Assembly: GCF_003993775.1 (NCBI RefSeq)
Contig: NZ_RJRZ01000006.1
Coordinates: 101,988-165,987, forward strand
DNA: 64,000 bases
Reading direction: 5' to 3'
DNA from: Frigidibacter oleivorans
GTDB taxonomy: Bacteria; Pseudomonadota; Alphaproteobacteria; Rhodobacterales; Rhodobacteraceae
Shown: positions 53,613 through 61,664 of the stretch, one piece after another
Layout: every line of letters begins with the position of its first letter
How positions within the stretch are numbered: the first letter of the stretch is position 1
Program-made: the position numbers and the translations under genes
The notes under the pieces: generated by a model
The model's input: only the letters and a program-made list of their open reading frames with translations
The model's database searches: none
What the model was told of the DNA's origin: nothing

Positions 53613-53685
53613 CGGAGAAAATACCGAAAAGTTGCGCGCTTGCAAATCGGAGAAAACACCGCTTATAGTATCGGAGAATACTCCG
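53613..53685. promoter_or_regulatory. Three repressor operators over the early promoter
   Basis: Three 14-bp sites are nearly identical: CGGAGAAAATACCG (53613-53626), CGGAGAAAACACCG (53648-53661) and CGGAGAATACTCCG (53672-53685). The consensus is CGGAGAA-N-A-N-(A/T/C)CCG with near dyad symmetry. The second lies between -35 and -10 of the predicted early promoter, the third directly downstream of the -10, and the first at the 5' end of the repressor gene. This is the classical arrangement for a lysis-lysogeny switch. Confidence 0.75.
53640..53669 (+). promoter_or_regulatory. Early lytic promoter of the prophage
   Basis: -35 TTGCAA (53640-53645) and -10 TATAGT (53664-53669) with an 18-base spacer. 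The middle operator covers the spacer. Transcription would begin around 53677, just before the first early gene at 53698. Confidence 0.6.
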
Positions 53686-53697
53686 ACGCGAGCGAAC

Positions 53698-53946
53698 ATG
53701 AACAAGCAACACCTTGTCCAACTTGGCGAGCTCTACGGTCGGCACCTCGTTCTCGAGCTGTCGACCGTCTCGACCTATGCCGCGAACGACGGCAAGTGGC
53801 TCCCGGGGCTCAAGGGTGCCACCACCAGCTGCACCCTCAGGAAGGCCGAGTTGGTGATGCAGTGGTTTTCCGACCACTGGCCCGCCGACCTGGACTGGCC
53901 GCACGACATCCCCCGTCCACCGAAAACAAAAGAGAAGGCCGCATGA
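53698..53946 (+). CDS. Small early phage protein, unknown
   Basis: 82 residues from the ATG of MNKQHLVQLGELYGRHLVLE. The N-terminal half has a helix-turn-helix look (STVSTYAANDGKWLPGLKGA) and could be a Ner- or Cro-like protein. The rest is unassigned, with a Lys-rich end. It is the first gene of the rightward operon and overlaps the next gene by 4 bases. Position favours a regulator of the lysis decision, but no family is recognised. Confidence 0.65.
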   Translation: MNKQHLVQLGELYGRHLVLELSTVSTYAANDGKWLPGLKGATTSCTLRKAELVMQWFSDHWPADLDWPHDIPRPPKTKEKAA

Positions 53947-54122
53947 TGCGCCTGTCCCGTCTGCGCCCCAGCGTGGCGCGGTTCATCTACTCGACCGGCT
54001 GGCGCTGGCTCGTCCGGCTGAACGCGAGGATCGAGGCATGCTGGATCGGCGATCTGCTGGGGGCCTTCTGTCTCATGCTGACCGGCATCGCGCTCGTGGT
54101 CGCCGCGGGGGTGCTGCAATGA
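53943..54122 (+). CDS. Small early phage membrane protein
   Basis: 59 residues: a basic N-terminus (RLSRLRPSVARFIYSTGWRW) and one hydrophobic helix (IGDLLGAFCLMLTGIALVVA) near the C-terminus. It overlaps the previous gene by 4 bases and the next gene by 4 bases (ATGA). No function is recognised. Confidence 0.6.
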   Translation: MMRLSRLRPSVARFIYSTGWRWLVRLNARIEACWIGDLLGAFCLMLTGIALVVAAGVLQ

Positions 54123-54340
54123 GCCCCGCCAAGCGCCTTGCGCGCATCAACCAGCTGGTGACCGAGGCCATCGCGGCGGATCACCTGATGTCCGATCCCG
54201 CGCAGCCCGGCGAGGCCCGGGACCAGGCGACCGACGGCTATGTGAGCGCCGTCGACGGCATCCTCGCCGAGCTGAAGGCGCTGCGCGCCACCGGCGATCT
54301 GGCGGCGCTCCTCAACTTCCTGAACCGGAGGGATCGATGA
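54119..54340 (+). CDS. Small early phage protein, unknown
   Basis: 73 residues from the ATG of MSPAKRLARINQLVTEAIAA. It is helical and moderately acidic, with no Cys or membrane segment. It overlaps both neighbours by 4 bases. No domain is recognised. Confidence 0.6.
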   Translation: MSPAKRLARINQLVTEAIAADHLMSDPAQPGEARDQATDGYVSAVDGILAELKALRATGDLAALLNFLNRRDR

Positions 54341-54651
54341 TGGATCAGCAGCAGTTCCGCGTGGTCGAGCGGCCGCTCGGCTGGACGGTGACGAGCGGCG
54401 GAGAGCGGGTCAGCCCGGTCTTCGTCCGGCGGGAGACGGCAGAGGCCTTTGCAGCCCGCCTCTCGACCACCCGGGCGCCACAGGACCGGCCCTGCCTCAA
54501 GTGCGACCGGGTCTTCGCCAGCGAGGGTATTCACGACCGGCTCTGCCCGATCTGCAGCAGGGGCGAGGCCGTGGCCTGGGGCGAGCGGGCGCCCGGCCTG
54601 CCGGCGATGCGGAAGGCCGCGCACTCCTCGGGGCGCGCGGGCCTCAGATGA
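54337..54651 (+). CDS. Small early phage protein with two CxxC pairs
   Basis: 104 residues. The N-terminal half is beta-rich (FRVVERPLGWTVTSGGERVS). The C-terminal half has a probable zinc finger built from 'CLKCDRVFASEGIHDRLCPI' and the following Cys. An ATGATG doublet starts it, overlapping the previous stop by 4 bases. A DNA- or RNA-binding role is possible but unproven. Confidence 0.65.
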   Translation: MMDQQQFRVVERPLGWTVTSGGERVSPVFVRRETAEAFAARLSTTRAPQDRPCLKCDRVFASEGIHDRLCPICSRGEAVAWGERAPGLPAMRKAAHSSGRAGLR

Positions 54652-54875
54652 ACGCGGCACCGCTCGCCTCGCCTCGGCTGCAGCGGGTGCTGACCCTGCT
54701 GAAGGACGGCAGGCCCCATACGACGCGCGACATCGTGCGGCGGGCGCGGGTGATGGCGGTGAATGCCTGCATCGCAGAACTGCGGTTCCACGGGGCAGAG
54801 ATCATTTGCCAGGCGCAGATCGTGAACGGCGCGCGGCGCTTCTACTACACAATGACGAAGGCACCCAAGGAATGA
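54648..54875 (+). CDS. Small winged-helix-like early phage protein
   Basis: 75 residues from the ATG of MNAAPLASPRLQRVLTLLKD. The pattern LLKDGRPHTTRDIVRRARVM, then VNACIAELRFHGAEIICQAQ and RRFYYTMTKAPKE, resembles a winged helix-turn-helix (two helices, recognition helix, beta wing). It overlaps the neighbours by 4 bases at each end. It is likely a transcription factor or regulator of transposition. Confidence 0.65.
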   Translation: MNAAPLASPRLQRVLTLLKDGRPHTTRDIVRRARVMAVNACIAELRFHGAEIICQAQIVNGARRFYYTMTKAPKE

Positions 54876-55777
54876 AGACCCCGATCCTGATACAGACGAG
54901 CCGGGTGGCTGTTGCCGATGTGCGCGAGATCAGCCGCCTGCGGCCGGTGTCCGAAGCGGGCGTGCAGAGCCTGATCGCCTCGATCGCCGAAACGGGCGTC
55001 ATGAAGGACGCGATCCACCTCCGGAAGAAAAAAGACGGCACCCTGGTGCTGATCGCCGGGGCGCATCGGCTGGAGGCAGCCCGACGTCTGGGATGGGAGG
55101 AAATCGAGGCGAAGGTCTGGGCGGACGTGACCGACGATTGGGCGCGACTGATGGAGATCGACGACAACCTGGCCGGGGCCGAGATGAACGCGTTGGACAC
55201 CGCGGTGTTTCTGGCCCGGCGGAAAGAGGTCTACGAGCGGCTGCACCCGGAGACCAAGCACGGCGGAGATCGGCGCAGCGCAGTGTTTCAAGCGGACACA
55301 ATGTCCGTTCGATCTTTCGCCGCCGCTACGGCCGAGAAGTTCAACCTCACGGATCGCCATGTGCGCCGGATGATTGCGGCTGGGAGCGCCCTGACCCCCC
55401 ACGACGTCAAGCGGCTGCGCGACGCCCCCGGGGCCGTGACGCTCGCCGATCTGCAGGTGATCGGGAAAGCCGAGTACGGCGAGCGGATGGACATCGTCGC
55501 TGCGCTGGCCGAGGGGCGGGCCAAATCCGCCGCCGCCGCGCGGAAGAGACTGCGCGTTGAAGCCGGCGTTGAAGCCCCGGTGAAGGACCCCGTCGACACG
55601 CAGTTCCGCGCCCTGTCGGATGCCTGGACGCGGGCCGGAGCTGCGGCCCGCAAGCGGTTCCTCTTCGAATTCGCGCGGGACATCTGGCACGCACAGAACT
55701 CTGGCGCCGCGCTCAACAACTGGTCCGAGGCGGCGGAGGAGACGGCAGCCGCGGCAGAGGCGGTGGCCGCAGAATGA
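54872..55777 (+). CDS. ParB N-terminal domain protein of the prophage
   Basis: 301 residues. The N-terminal ~95 residues form the ParB/Sulfiredoxin-like fold ('RLRPVSEAGVQSLIASIAET', 'LVLIAGAHRLEAARRLGWEE'). A helix-turn-helix follows ('SVRSFAAATAEKFNLTDRHV'), and the C-terminus is Ala/Glu-rich. Its stop overlaps the transposase ATG by 4 bases. ParB-like proteins placed directly before the transposase are seen in several transposable phages of Rhodobacterales. It may bind phage DNA near the ends or protect a nucleoprotein complex; this role is inferred. Confidence 0.85.
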   Translation: MKTPILIQTSRVAVADVREISRLRPVSEAGVQSLIASIAETGVMKDAIHLRKKKDGTLVLIAGAHRLEAARRLGWEEIEAKVWADVTDDWARLMEIDDNLAGAEMNALDTAVFLARRKEVYERLHPETKHGGDRRSAVFQADTMSVRSFAAATAEKFNLTDRHVRRMIAAGSALTPHDVKRLRDAPGAVTLADLQVIGKAEYGERMDIVAALAEGRAKSAAAARKRLRVEAGVEAPVKDPVDTQFRALSDAWTRAGAAARKRFLFEFARDIWHAQNSGAALNNWSEAAEETAAAAEAVAAE

Positions 55778-57909
55778 CCCGCATCGCGCCCGCGCAGGAA
55801 TGGTGGACTGCGGCAGAGATCGCTGCGGCAAACCTCACGGACATGCCGTCCAGCCAACAGGGAGTCGAGGCGCTGGCGAAGCGCCTGAACTGGCGCGGCC
55901 ACCTTGACCTCGCCCGTCGGCGGACCGGCCGTGGCGGCGGGTGGGAATACTCTTGGAAGTTGTTCCCCGCCCGCGCGCAGCAGCGATTGCTGGCCCAGGT
56001 AATTCTGGCGAGCGTTGAGATACCAGCGGTATCGAAAGACCGCGACGCTGCCTGGCAGTGGTTCGACCAGCTGCCCGAGAGCGTGAAGGCGAAAGCGCGC
56101 TCGCGGCTGCTGACCTTGCAGAAGGTCGAGGCTCTGGCCTCCGCGGGGCACACGAAGAACCTTGCGGTTGTCACGGTCGCCCGGCTGGAAAAAATCGCCG
56201 CTCGCTCGATCTGGAACTGGTTCGACCTGGTCGAGGGTGTCCGGCTCGATGACCGTCTTGCCTATTTGGCTCCTCGTCACCGCGCGGTCCAGCGCCGGCC
56301 GGCGAAGGCCGCGGTCGACCTCGCTTTCATGGAGTTCCTCAAGTCGGACTATCTGCGTCCGGCCGGTCCGTCCTTCAGCAGCTGTTTCCGGCGGGCGGTG
56401 CGCGTGGCGGAAGAGAAGGGCTGGAGTTTCGCGGACGAGCGCACTCTTCGCCGCAGGCTTGACGCGGAGGTGAGCGAGGCGACGCAGGTGCTGGCGCGCA
56501 AGGGGCTCGATGCGCTCAAGCGCCTCTACCCAAGCCAGGTCCGGGACAAGACCGCGCTCCACGCCATGGAGGTGGTGAATGCCGACTTCCACAAGTTCGA
56601 CGTCTTCGTGCGCTGGCCCGGCGACTTCGGACAAGACGAGCGTCCCTATGTCGGCCGTCCCCAGATGGTGGCCTTCCAGGACATCCATTCCGGCCGCATC
56701 CTCGCCTGGCGCGTCGACCAGACGCCCAACTCGACCGCCGTGGCCTTGGCCGCGGGCGACATGATCGAGACTTGGGGCATTCCCGAGCACATCCTGCTCG
56801 ACAACGGTCGGGAGTTCGCGGCGAAGGCTCTCACCGGCGGCGCACCCACGCGCTACCGCTTCAAGGTGCGTCCCAGCGACGTGCCCGGTCTCTTCACCAC
56901 GCTGGGCTGCAAGATCCACTGGGCCACGCCCTATTCGGGCCAGTCGAAGCCGATCGAACGCGCGTTTCGCGATATGTGCGACTCGATCGCCAAGGATCCC
57001 CGCTTCGATGGCGCCTACACCGGCAATCGTCCCGACGCGAAGCCCGAGGACTATGGCAGTCGCGTCATCGATCTCGACGCCTTCCTGTCGGTCCTCGCCG
57101 AAGGGATCGAGGAGCACAACACCCGGCAGGGAAGGCGGTCGGAAGTGGCCTATGGCCGGTCCTTCGCAGAGGTCTTCGACGAGAGCTATGCGACCGCGCC
57201 GATCCGCAAGGCGACCGAGGCACAGCGGAGGCTCTGGCTGCTCGGGGCGGAGGGGCTGACCGCGAACCGCAGGACCGGCCTCGTCCGCTTCCGCAAGAAC
57301 GAATACTGGGCGCCCTGGATGGCCGACATCGCAGGACAGCAGATCATCATCCGCTTCGATCCCGCCGACCTCTGGGCCGGGCTGCATATCTACGGCGCCG
57401 ACAACTCCTACCTCGGCGAGGCGCCCTGCCGCGACAAGGCAGGGTTCATGGACATGGCAGAGGCGCGTTCGCATTCGAAGGCGCGCAAGACCTGGCTGAC
57501 CGCCGAGAAGCTGGCGCTCGCCGCCCATCGGAAGCTCAAGGCGTCGGAGATCGGGGCTGTTCTGAACTCGATGCCGATCGTGACAGGCGCAGCGCCGCCC
57601 GAAGCCAAGGTGGTGCGCCCGGTCTTCCGTCGCGCCGAGCCGCCGGCGCCACCTGTCGCCGCGCCCGAGATCGATGCGGCCCATGCCGCAGTGGTGGCCG
57701 ACCTTGCCAGTCGCCGCGCGCCGGAGCGGCCGGAGGAAGCTCCCCGGGAGCGGTTCCGGCGCGCGCTCGAACTGGAGCGTGCCCTGGCGCGCGGCGGGTC
57801 GGAGGCGACGGCCGACCAGCAGCGCTGGCTCCGCGCCTACCAGACCACCCCAGAATACCGGGCCGAGAAGATGATCTGGGACGATTTCGGGGACGCGATT
57901 TTCGGATGA
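55774..57909 (+). CDS. Mu-type DDE transposase (MuA-like)
   Basis: 711 residues. The N-terminal domain ('EWWTAAEIAAANLTDMPSSQ') resembles the MuA end-binding region. The catalytic DDE core has Asp271 in 'VVNADFHKFDVF', Asp343 in 'HILLDNGREFAAKA' and Glu395 in 'SGQSKPIERAFRDM', spaced almost as in MuA (D269, D336, E392). The Mu transposase C-terminal domain follows ('YWAPWMADIAGQQIIIRFDP') and a charged tail of ~110 residues. It joins phage ends to host DNA during lysogenic integration and replicative transposition. Stop and start overlap both neighbours. Confidence 0.95.
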   Translation: MTRIAPAQEWWTAAEIAAANLTDMPSSQQGVEALAKRLNWRGHLDLARRRTGRGGGWEYSWKLFPARAQQRLLAQVILASVEIPAVSKDRDAAWQWFDQLPESVKAKARSRLLTLQKVEALASAGHTKNLAVVTVARLEKIAARSIWNWFDLVEGVRLDDRLAYLAPRHRAVQRRPAKAAVDLAFMEFLKSDYLRPAGPSFSSCFRRAVRVAEEKGWSFADERTLRRRLDAEVSEATQVLARKGLDALKRLYPSQVRDKTALHAMEVVNADFHKFDVFVRWPGDFGQDERPYVGRPQMVAFQDIHSGRILAWRVDQTPNSTAVALAAGDMIETWGIPEHILLDNGREFAAKALTGGAPTRYRFKVRPSDVPGLFTTLGCKIHWATPYSGQSKPIERAFRDMCDSIAKDPRFDGAYTGNRPDAKPEDYGSRVIDLDAFLSVLAEGIEEHNTRQGRRSEVAYGRSFAEVFDESYATAPIRKATEAQRRLWLLGAEGLTANRRTGLVRFRKNEYWAPWMADIAGQQIIIRFDPADLWAGLHIYGADNSYLGEAPCRDKAGFMDMAEARSHSKARKTWLTAEKLALAAHRKLKASEIGAVLNSMPIVTGAAPPEAKVVRPVFRRAEPPAPPVAAPEIDAAHAAVVADLASRRAPERPEEAPRERFRRALELERALARGGSEATADQQRWLRAYQTTPEYRAEKMIWDDFGDAIFG

Positions 57910-57950
57910 GGCCCCCGCGGCAGCGGGACCGAGCAAAGGAGAAGAAACGG

Positions 57951-58724
57951 ATGAGGGAAGAAAAGCACCTGTATGGCAGCGTCGCACCCCTGCGCAATGT
58001 GGCTGCCCTCGTGGCCCTGATCGATCGGGTGCAGGGCCGGGGCCACGGCCTGCCCGGCATGGCGACCTTCTACGGTCCGAGCGGGTTCGGCAAGAGCACG
58101 GCCTGCGTCTACGCCACCACGAAGTTTCGCGCCTACACGGTCCAGATCAAGAGCACCTGGACCGCGAAGAAATTTTGCGAGGCAGTGCTGATCGACCTCG
58201 GCTTGAAGCCTGCCCGCATCACGGCCGACATGGTCGACCAGATCAGCGAGGAACTGGCCCGCACCGGGCGCCCGCTCCTGATCGACGAGGCCGACCATCT
58301 GATCGACCGGCGCATGGTCGAACTGGTCCGCGACATCTACGAGAGTTCGGGCGCGGCGATCGTGTTGATCGGCGAAGAGCGGCTGCCGCAGAAGTTGCAG
58401 ACTTGGGAACGGGTCCACGGCCGGATGCTGGACTGGGTTGCGGCCGAGCCGGGCGACATGCACGACCTGCTGCACCTAGCGCCGGTCTACTGCCCCGGCC
58501 TCGAGATCGAGGAAGATCTTCGGCAGGAGCTGGTGCGGCAGTCGGCGGGCTCGATCCGTCGGATCTGCGTCAATCTCGACCGGCTTGCCGAACTGGCTCG
58601 CACCCTCGCGGTGGAGCGTGTGGGGCGGAAGGAATGGGGCAGCCGGCGCTTCTTTTCCGGCGAGGCCCCCCCGGCACGCCGCGAGTTCCGCGTGATCCCC
58701 GGCGCGCGGAGGGAAATTGCATGA
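57951..58724 (+). CDS. MuB-like AAA ATPase, transposition target activator
   Basis: 257 residues. Start set at ATG 57951, where AAAGGAGAAG lies 9 bases upstream; an in-frame ATG at 57906 overlaps the transposase stop and would add a basic leader. Walker A is 'YGPSGFGKSTACVYA', Walker B 'PLLIDEADHLIDRR', and an Arg-rich segment near the end may be the sensor. It binds ATP and DNA, chooses targets and stimulates the transposase. It is the second essential transposition gene of Mu-like phages. Confidence 0.92.
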   Translation: MREEKHLYGSVAPLRNVAALVALIDRVQGRGHGLPGMATFYGPSGFGKSTACVYATTKFRAYTVQIKSTWTAKKFCEAVLIDLGLKPARITADMVDQISEELARTGRPLLIDEADHLIDRRMVELVRDIYESSGAAIVLIGEERLPQKLQTWERVHGRMLDWVAAEPGDMHDLLHLAPVYCPGLEIEEDLRQELVRQSAGSIRRICVNLDRLAELARTLAVERVGRKEWGSRRFFSGEAPPARREFRVIPGARREIA

Positions 58725-59281
58725 GCGATCAGATCGTCCGCGGCTACAACAGCGACAACTACCGGCGTGCGTGGAAGACAGCGTGCGAACTCGGCAGGTT
58801 CACCGCGGCCGATATCGCGGCACCGCTCAAGGTGAGCCCGATCACCGTTCGCCATTACATTTCCGTCTGGGAGAGGAATGGCGAGATCACCTTCCTGGAG
58901 CGGCAGGGTACGAGGCTTTTCTACCAGGTCGCGAAAGCCGAGGAGCAGCAGGTCAACAGTACGCAACCGCTTTCTCCCGACCCGCTCTGGAACATGTGGG
59001 CTGCGGCGCGCCTCCTGCAGCGGTTCACGCCCCTCGACATCGCGATCCACGCCAACACCCCCGAGACCCCGGTCAGCGAGGCCGATGCCAGCGCATATTG
59101 CCAGCTGCTGCTACGAGGCGGGTATCTGCGGGTGCTGGAAAAGGCCCGCCCGCCGCGGCGGCGTGCCACCTACCGGTTGATCCGCAACACCGGCCCCGAG
59201 GCGCCGGTCGAGAAGCGGGTGCGGGCGGTCCTCGACCCGAACCTCGGCGAATATGTGCACATCGCAGGAGCCTCGAAATGA
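58721..59281 (+). CDS. Winged-helix early phage protein
   Basis: 186 residues from the ATG of MSDQIVRGYNSDNYRRAWKT. Residues ~15-70 form a helix-turn-helix ('GRFTAADIAAPLKVSPITVR' then wing 'NGEITFLERQGTRLFYQVAK'). A second domain (~90-155) resembles another HTH ('LDIAIHANTPETPVSEADAS', 'RGGYLRVLEKA'). It overlaps MuB and the next gene by 4 bases. It is likely a regulator of the early region. Confidence 0.75.
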   Translation: MSDQIVRGYNSDNYRRAWKTACELGRFTAADIAAPLKVSPITVRHYISVWERNGEITFLERQGTRLFYQVAKAEEQQVNSTQPLSPDPLWNMWAAARLLQRFTPLDIAIHANTPETPVSEADASAYCQLLLRGGYLRVLEKARPPRRRATYRLIRNTGPEAPVEKRVRAVLDPNLGEYVHIAGASK

Positions 59282-59673
59282 GCCCCGCCGGCAAGACCCC
59301 GGTCGAGCGGGCGCAGGAGGCATGGGGCGCGGAGCTGCCCGAGTGGGTGCTCGCGCTGGCGCGGGAATGCGCGCGTCCCGGCATGAGCCAGAGCAAGGTG
59401 GCCGGACGGCTCGGCCGCTCTGGCTCGCTGGTGAGCCAGGTCCTCGCCCGGAAATACCCGGGCGATCTCCAGGCGGTGCAGGACCTCTTCGAAGGCGTGT
59501 TCCGCAATGCGACCGTCACCTGTCCGGCGCTTGGCCACATTCCGACCAACGAGTGCCGCGACTGGCGGGACAAGCAACGCCAGTTCGTCAACGTCAACGC
59601 CCTCCGCGTGCGGATGTACCGCGCTTGCAGCGCCTGCCCGCGCTGCCGCAAGCCCGAGGAGGAACCGGAATGA
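59278..59673 (+). CDS. Phage HTH regulator with C-terminal Cys cluster
   Basis: 131 residues from the ATG of MSPAGKTPVERAQEAWGAEL. The HTH is 'GMSQSKVAGRLGRSGSLVSQ'. The C-terminus has five Cys spread over 'TCPALGHIPTNECRDW' and 'ACSACPRCRKPE', a probable zinc site. It resembles regulators of Mu-like prophages. It overlaps both neighbours by 4 bases. Confidence 0.8.
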   Translation: MSPAGKTPVERAQEAWGAELPEWVLALARECARPGMSQSKVAGRLGRSGSLVSQVLARKYPGDLQAVQDLFEGVFRNATVTCPALGHIPTNECRDWRDKQRQFVNVNALRVRMYRACSACPRCRKPEEEPE

Positions 59674-59855
59674 CGCAGGTACCCACCGCCCGCAGTGTCC
59701 TGAGCACCGCCGCCCGCGCGCTGGGCAAGGTGGACCACTGGGGCACCCGCGGCCTGACCATGCTGAGCCAGGACGAGATCGAGGCTATGGCGCTCGCTCT
59801 CGTGCTCCTCGGCCTCCCAGCGATACCGCCCGGCGCCAAAGCGCCAGAGGCATGA
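59670..59855 (+). CDS. Small early phage protein, unknown
   Basis: 61 residues: 'VPTARSVLSTAARALGKVDH' then a hydrophobic helix 'EIEAMALALVLLGLPAIPPG'. It overlaps the previous gene by 4 bases. The following gap of 25 bases contains a hairpin with an AGGAGCC ribosome site for the DUF3164 gene. No family is seen. Confidence 0.55.
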   Translation: MTQVPTARSVLSTAARALGKVDHWGTRGLTMLSQDEIEAMALALVLLGLPAIPPGAKAPEA

Positions 59856-59880
59856 TCCCCCTCCTGAAAGGAGCCTTTCA

Positions 59881-60531
59881 ATGACCCATTACCCGCCCGC
59901 GCAGATCCCGTCCGGCCGAACGGTCCTGGACGGCGTCGAGCACATCCTAGGCCCCGACGGCGCCAAGCTGCCGCTCGCCATCGTCAAGCCCCAGCACGTC
60001 ATGGAGGACGAGCTGGTGCGGCAGGAGATCGGCCATGCGGTGGCGCTCTCCGAGCAGCTGTCGCGCTTCCTGGGGCACTTCTTCGAAAACCTCGGGGCCT
60101 TCGAGGATCTGATCGCCGAGCGCTATGGAACGGGCATCGGCGGCCGGAAGGGCAACAAGACGCTGATGAGCTATGACGGGCTCTACAAGATCACCGTCCA
60201 GGTCGCGGACCACGTGGTCTTTGGCCCCGAGCTGCAGGTCGCGAAGACGCTCGTCGACGAATGCCTGACCGAGTGGAGCGCAGGTGCGGCCGAAGAGCTT
60301 CGAGCCGTCATCACCCGCGCCTTCAACACCGACAAGGAAGGCCAGATCAACCGGCCGGCGCTCTATCATCTGCTGCGGCTGGAGATCTCCGACCCGCGCT
60401 GGAAGCAGGCGATGCAGGCGATCCGCGACGCGATGCGGGTGGTCGGCTCGAAGAGCTACGTGCGCTTCTACCGCCGGGCGGCGTCGGATGCGCCCTGGGA
60501 GGCTGTCACCATCGATCTGGCGAGGGCTTGA
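59881..60531 (+). CDS. DUF3164 family phage protein
   Basis: 216 residues, full length for the DUF3164 family found in Mu-like phages. Typical blocks are 'VRQEIGHAVALSEQLSRFLG', 'RYGTGIGGRKGNKTLMSYDG', 'LYKITVQVADHVVFGPELQV' and 'SKSYVRFYRR'. The biochemical role is unknown. An AAAGGAGCC site precedes the ATG. It sits between the transposition genes and GemA as in other transposable phages. Confidence 0.9.
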   Translation: MTHYPPAQIPSGRTVLDGVEHILGPDGAKLPLAIVKPQHVMEDELVRQEIGHAVALSEQLSRFLGHFFENLGAFEDLIAERYGTGIGGRKGNKTLMSYDGLYKITVQVADHVVFGPELQVAKTLVDECLTEWSAGAAEELRAVITRAFNTDKEGQINRPALYHLLRLEISDPRWKQAMQAIRDAMRVVGSKSYVRFYRRAASDAPWEAVTIDLARA

Positions 60532-60533
60532 CG

Positions 60534-60722
60534 ATGGGGTGGGTATTGCTGGCCGCGGCCCTGCTTCTGTTCATCCCGACCTTCGTCCTGGCCGTCGCGG
60601 TCAGCTGGTCGCTCACCAAGGAAAGCACCGGCGCGCGGGCCGCCCTGATCCTCTCGGCCATCGGACTCGCGGCATCGATCATCCTGCTCTTTGCGGCAGG
60701 CCTGGCACTGGGTGGGCGGTGA
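60534..60722 (+). CDS. Small two-helix phage membrane protein
   Basis: 62 residues made of two membrane helices: 'VLLAAALLLFIPTFVLAVAV' and 'AALILSAIGLAASIILLFAA', with a short charged loop (TKESTGA). It could be a holin-like or immunity protein, but its place in the early operon favours the latter. The start is 2 bases after the DUF3164 stop and the stop overlaps the next ATG. Confidence 0.65.
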   Translation: MGWVLLAAALLLFIPTFVLAVAVSWSLTKESTGARAALILSAIGLAASIILLFAAGLALGGR

Positions 60723-60970
60723 TGAGCTTTCACCTGCTCGGCGCGCCCGACGAGACCCTGAGGCTCAAGTCTTTCGGGTCGACCTCGAAAGGCGCGAAGG
60801 CGGTCATCCGCATCGAAATCGAAACCAGCGACATGTGGGCGCTCGGCCACGCGCTCAAAGAGCTGGCCGAGGTGCAAGCGGGACAGCAGCTGAAGCCGGC
60901 ACGGCCGAATTCGCCCTTGGCGCTGACCACGGCCGATCGGACCTCGCTTGTTCCGGGAGAGCACTCATGA
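60722..60970 (+). CDS. Small early phage protein, unknown
   Basis: 82 residues from the ATG of MSFHLLGAPDETLRLKSFGS. The middle is a beta-alpha segment (KAVIRIEIETSDMWALGHAL, KELAEVQAGQQLKPARPNSP). It overlaps the previous stop by 1 base (TGATG) and the next gene by 4 bases. No family is recognised. Confidence 0.6.
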   Translation: MSFHLLGAPDETLRLKSFGSTSKGAKAVIRIEIETSDMWALGHALKELAEVQAGQQLKPARPNSPLALTTADRTSLVPGEHS

Positions 60971-61206
60971 GCCCGCTCGAGTTCCAGCGGTTGTTGCGGG
61001 AGGCGTCGAACCGGCTTCTGGCCGCGCGCGACCGCTGGCACTCGGATGTGACCCGCCTCTTCGCCGCCGCCGCGGAGACGGCCGAGGAAGAGCCGGAGAT
61101 GTTCTCGGCCATCGCGCAGGGCGAGCAGGCCCGCCTGGCGCGCCTTTTCAACGAAGACCCGCCCAAACCGTCCCAATCCCCGCTGTCCCTGGTGGTGAAG
61201 AAATGA
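60967..61206 (+). CDS. Small helical early phage protein, unknown
   Basis: 79 residues: a long amphipathic helix (MSPLEFQRLLREASNRLLAA and following ARDRWHSDVTRLFAAAAETA), then a Pro-rich end. It overlaps both neighbours by 4 bases. No domain is known. Confidence 0.6.
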   Translation: MSPLEFQRLLREASNRLLAARDRWHSDVTRLFAAAAETAEEEPEMFSAIAQGEQARLARLFNEDPPKPSQSPLSLVVKK

Positions 61207-61664
61207 CCGACCGTGCCCTTCAGCGAATGATCCATGTCGGCTGCCGCGAGCTCGGGCTCGGCGCCGATACCCGCCACGACCTGCAGCTGGCCGTCACCGG
61301 CAAGGCCTCGCTGCGCGACATGAGCGAGGCTGAGCTGCAGGCGGTGGTCGAGGCGCTCAAGTGCCGGGGCTTCAAGCCGTTCGGCACCCCCGCCCGCGGC
61401 GGTCGGGGTCGGCCCCCCGCGCGCCGAGCCGATGTCCGCTATGCCCATGTGCTCTGGCGGCTGATGGCCGAGCGGGGCGTCGTGCGGCAGCCGGGGCCGC
61501 GCGGCCTCAACGCCTTCATCCGCTCGCGCTTTGGCAGCGTCTGGGGATCGGTGCCGATCGACATCGACGCGATGACCGATCATCGCCAGATCGCCGACAT
61601 CCTCGACGCGCTGAAGGCGATGTGCCAGCGCGCCGGCGTGCCCTATCGCGACGGGGGCCGGTGA
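61203..61664 (+). CDS. gemA: GemA-like regulatory protein (Mu gp16, DUF1018)
   Basis: 153 residues. The blocks 'IHVGCRELGLGADTRHDLQL', 'SLRDMSEAELQAVVEALKCR' and 'LNAFIRSRFGSVWGSV' are typical of the GemA/DUF1018 family, which in Mu affects host gene expression and DNA supercoiling. It overlaps the previous gene by 4 bases and the next stop/start by 1 base. Confidence 0.9.
   Translation: MTDRALQRMIHVGCRELGLGADTRHDLQLAVTGKASLRDMSEAELQAVVEALKCRGFKPFGTPARGGRGRPPARRADVRYAHVLWRLMAERGVVRQPGPRGLNAFIRSRFGSVWGSVPIDIDAMTDHRQIADILDALKAMCQRAGVPYRDGGR

Noticed and set aside
57906..57950. Earlier ATG (57906) as the MuB-like start
   Set aside because: It overlaps the transposase stop and is possible, but the ATG at 57951 has the strong AAAGGAG site and a better family N-terminus.
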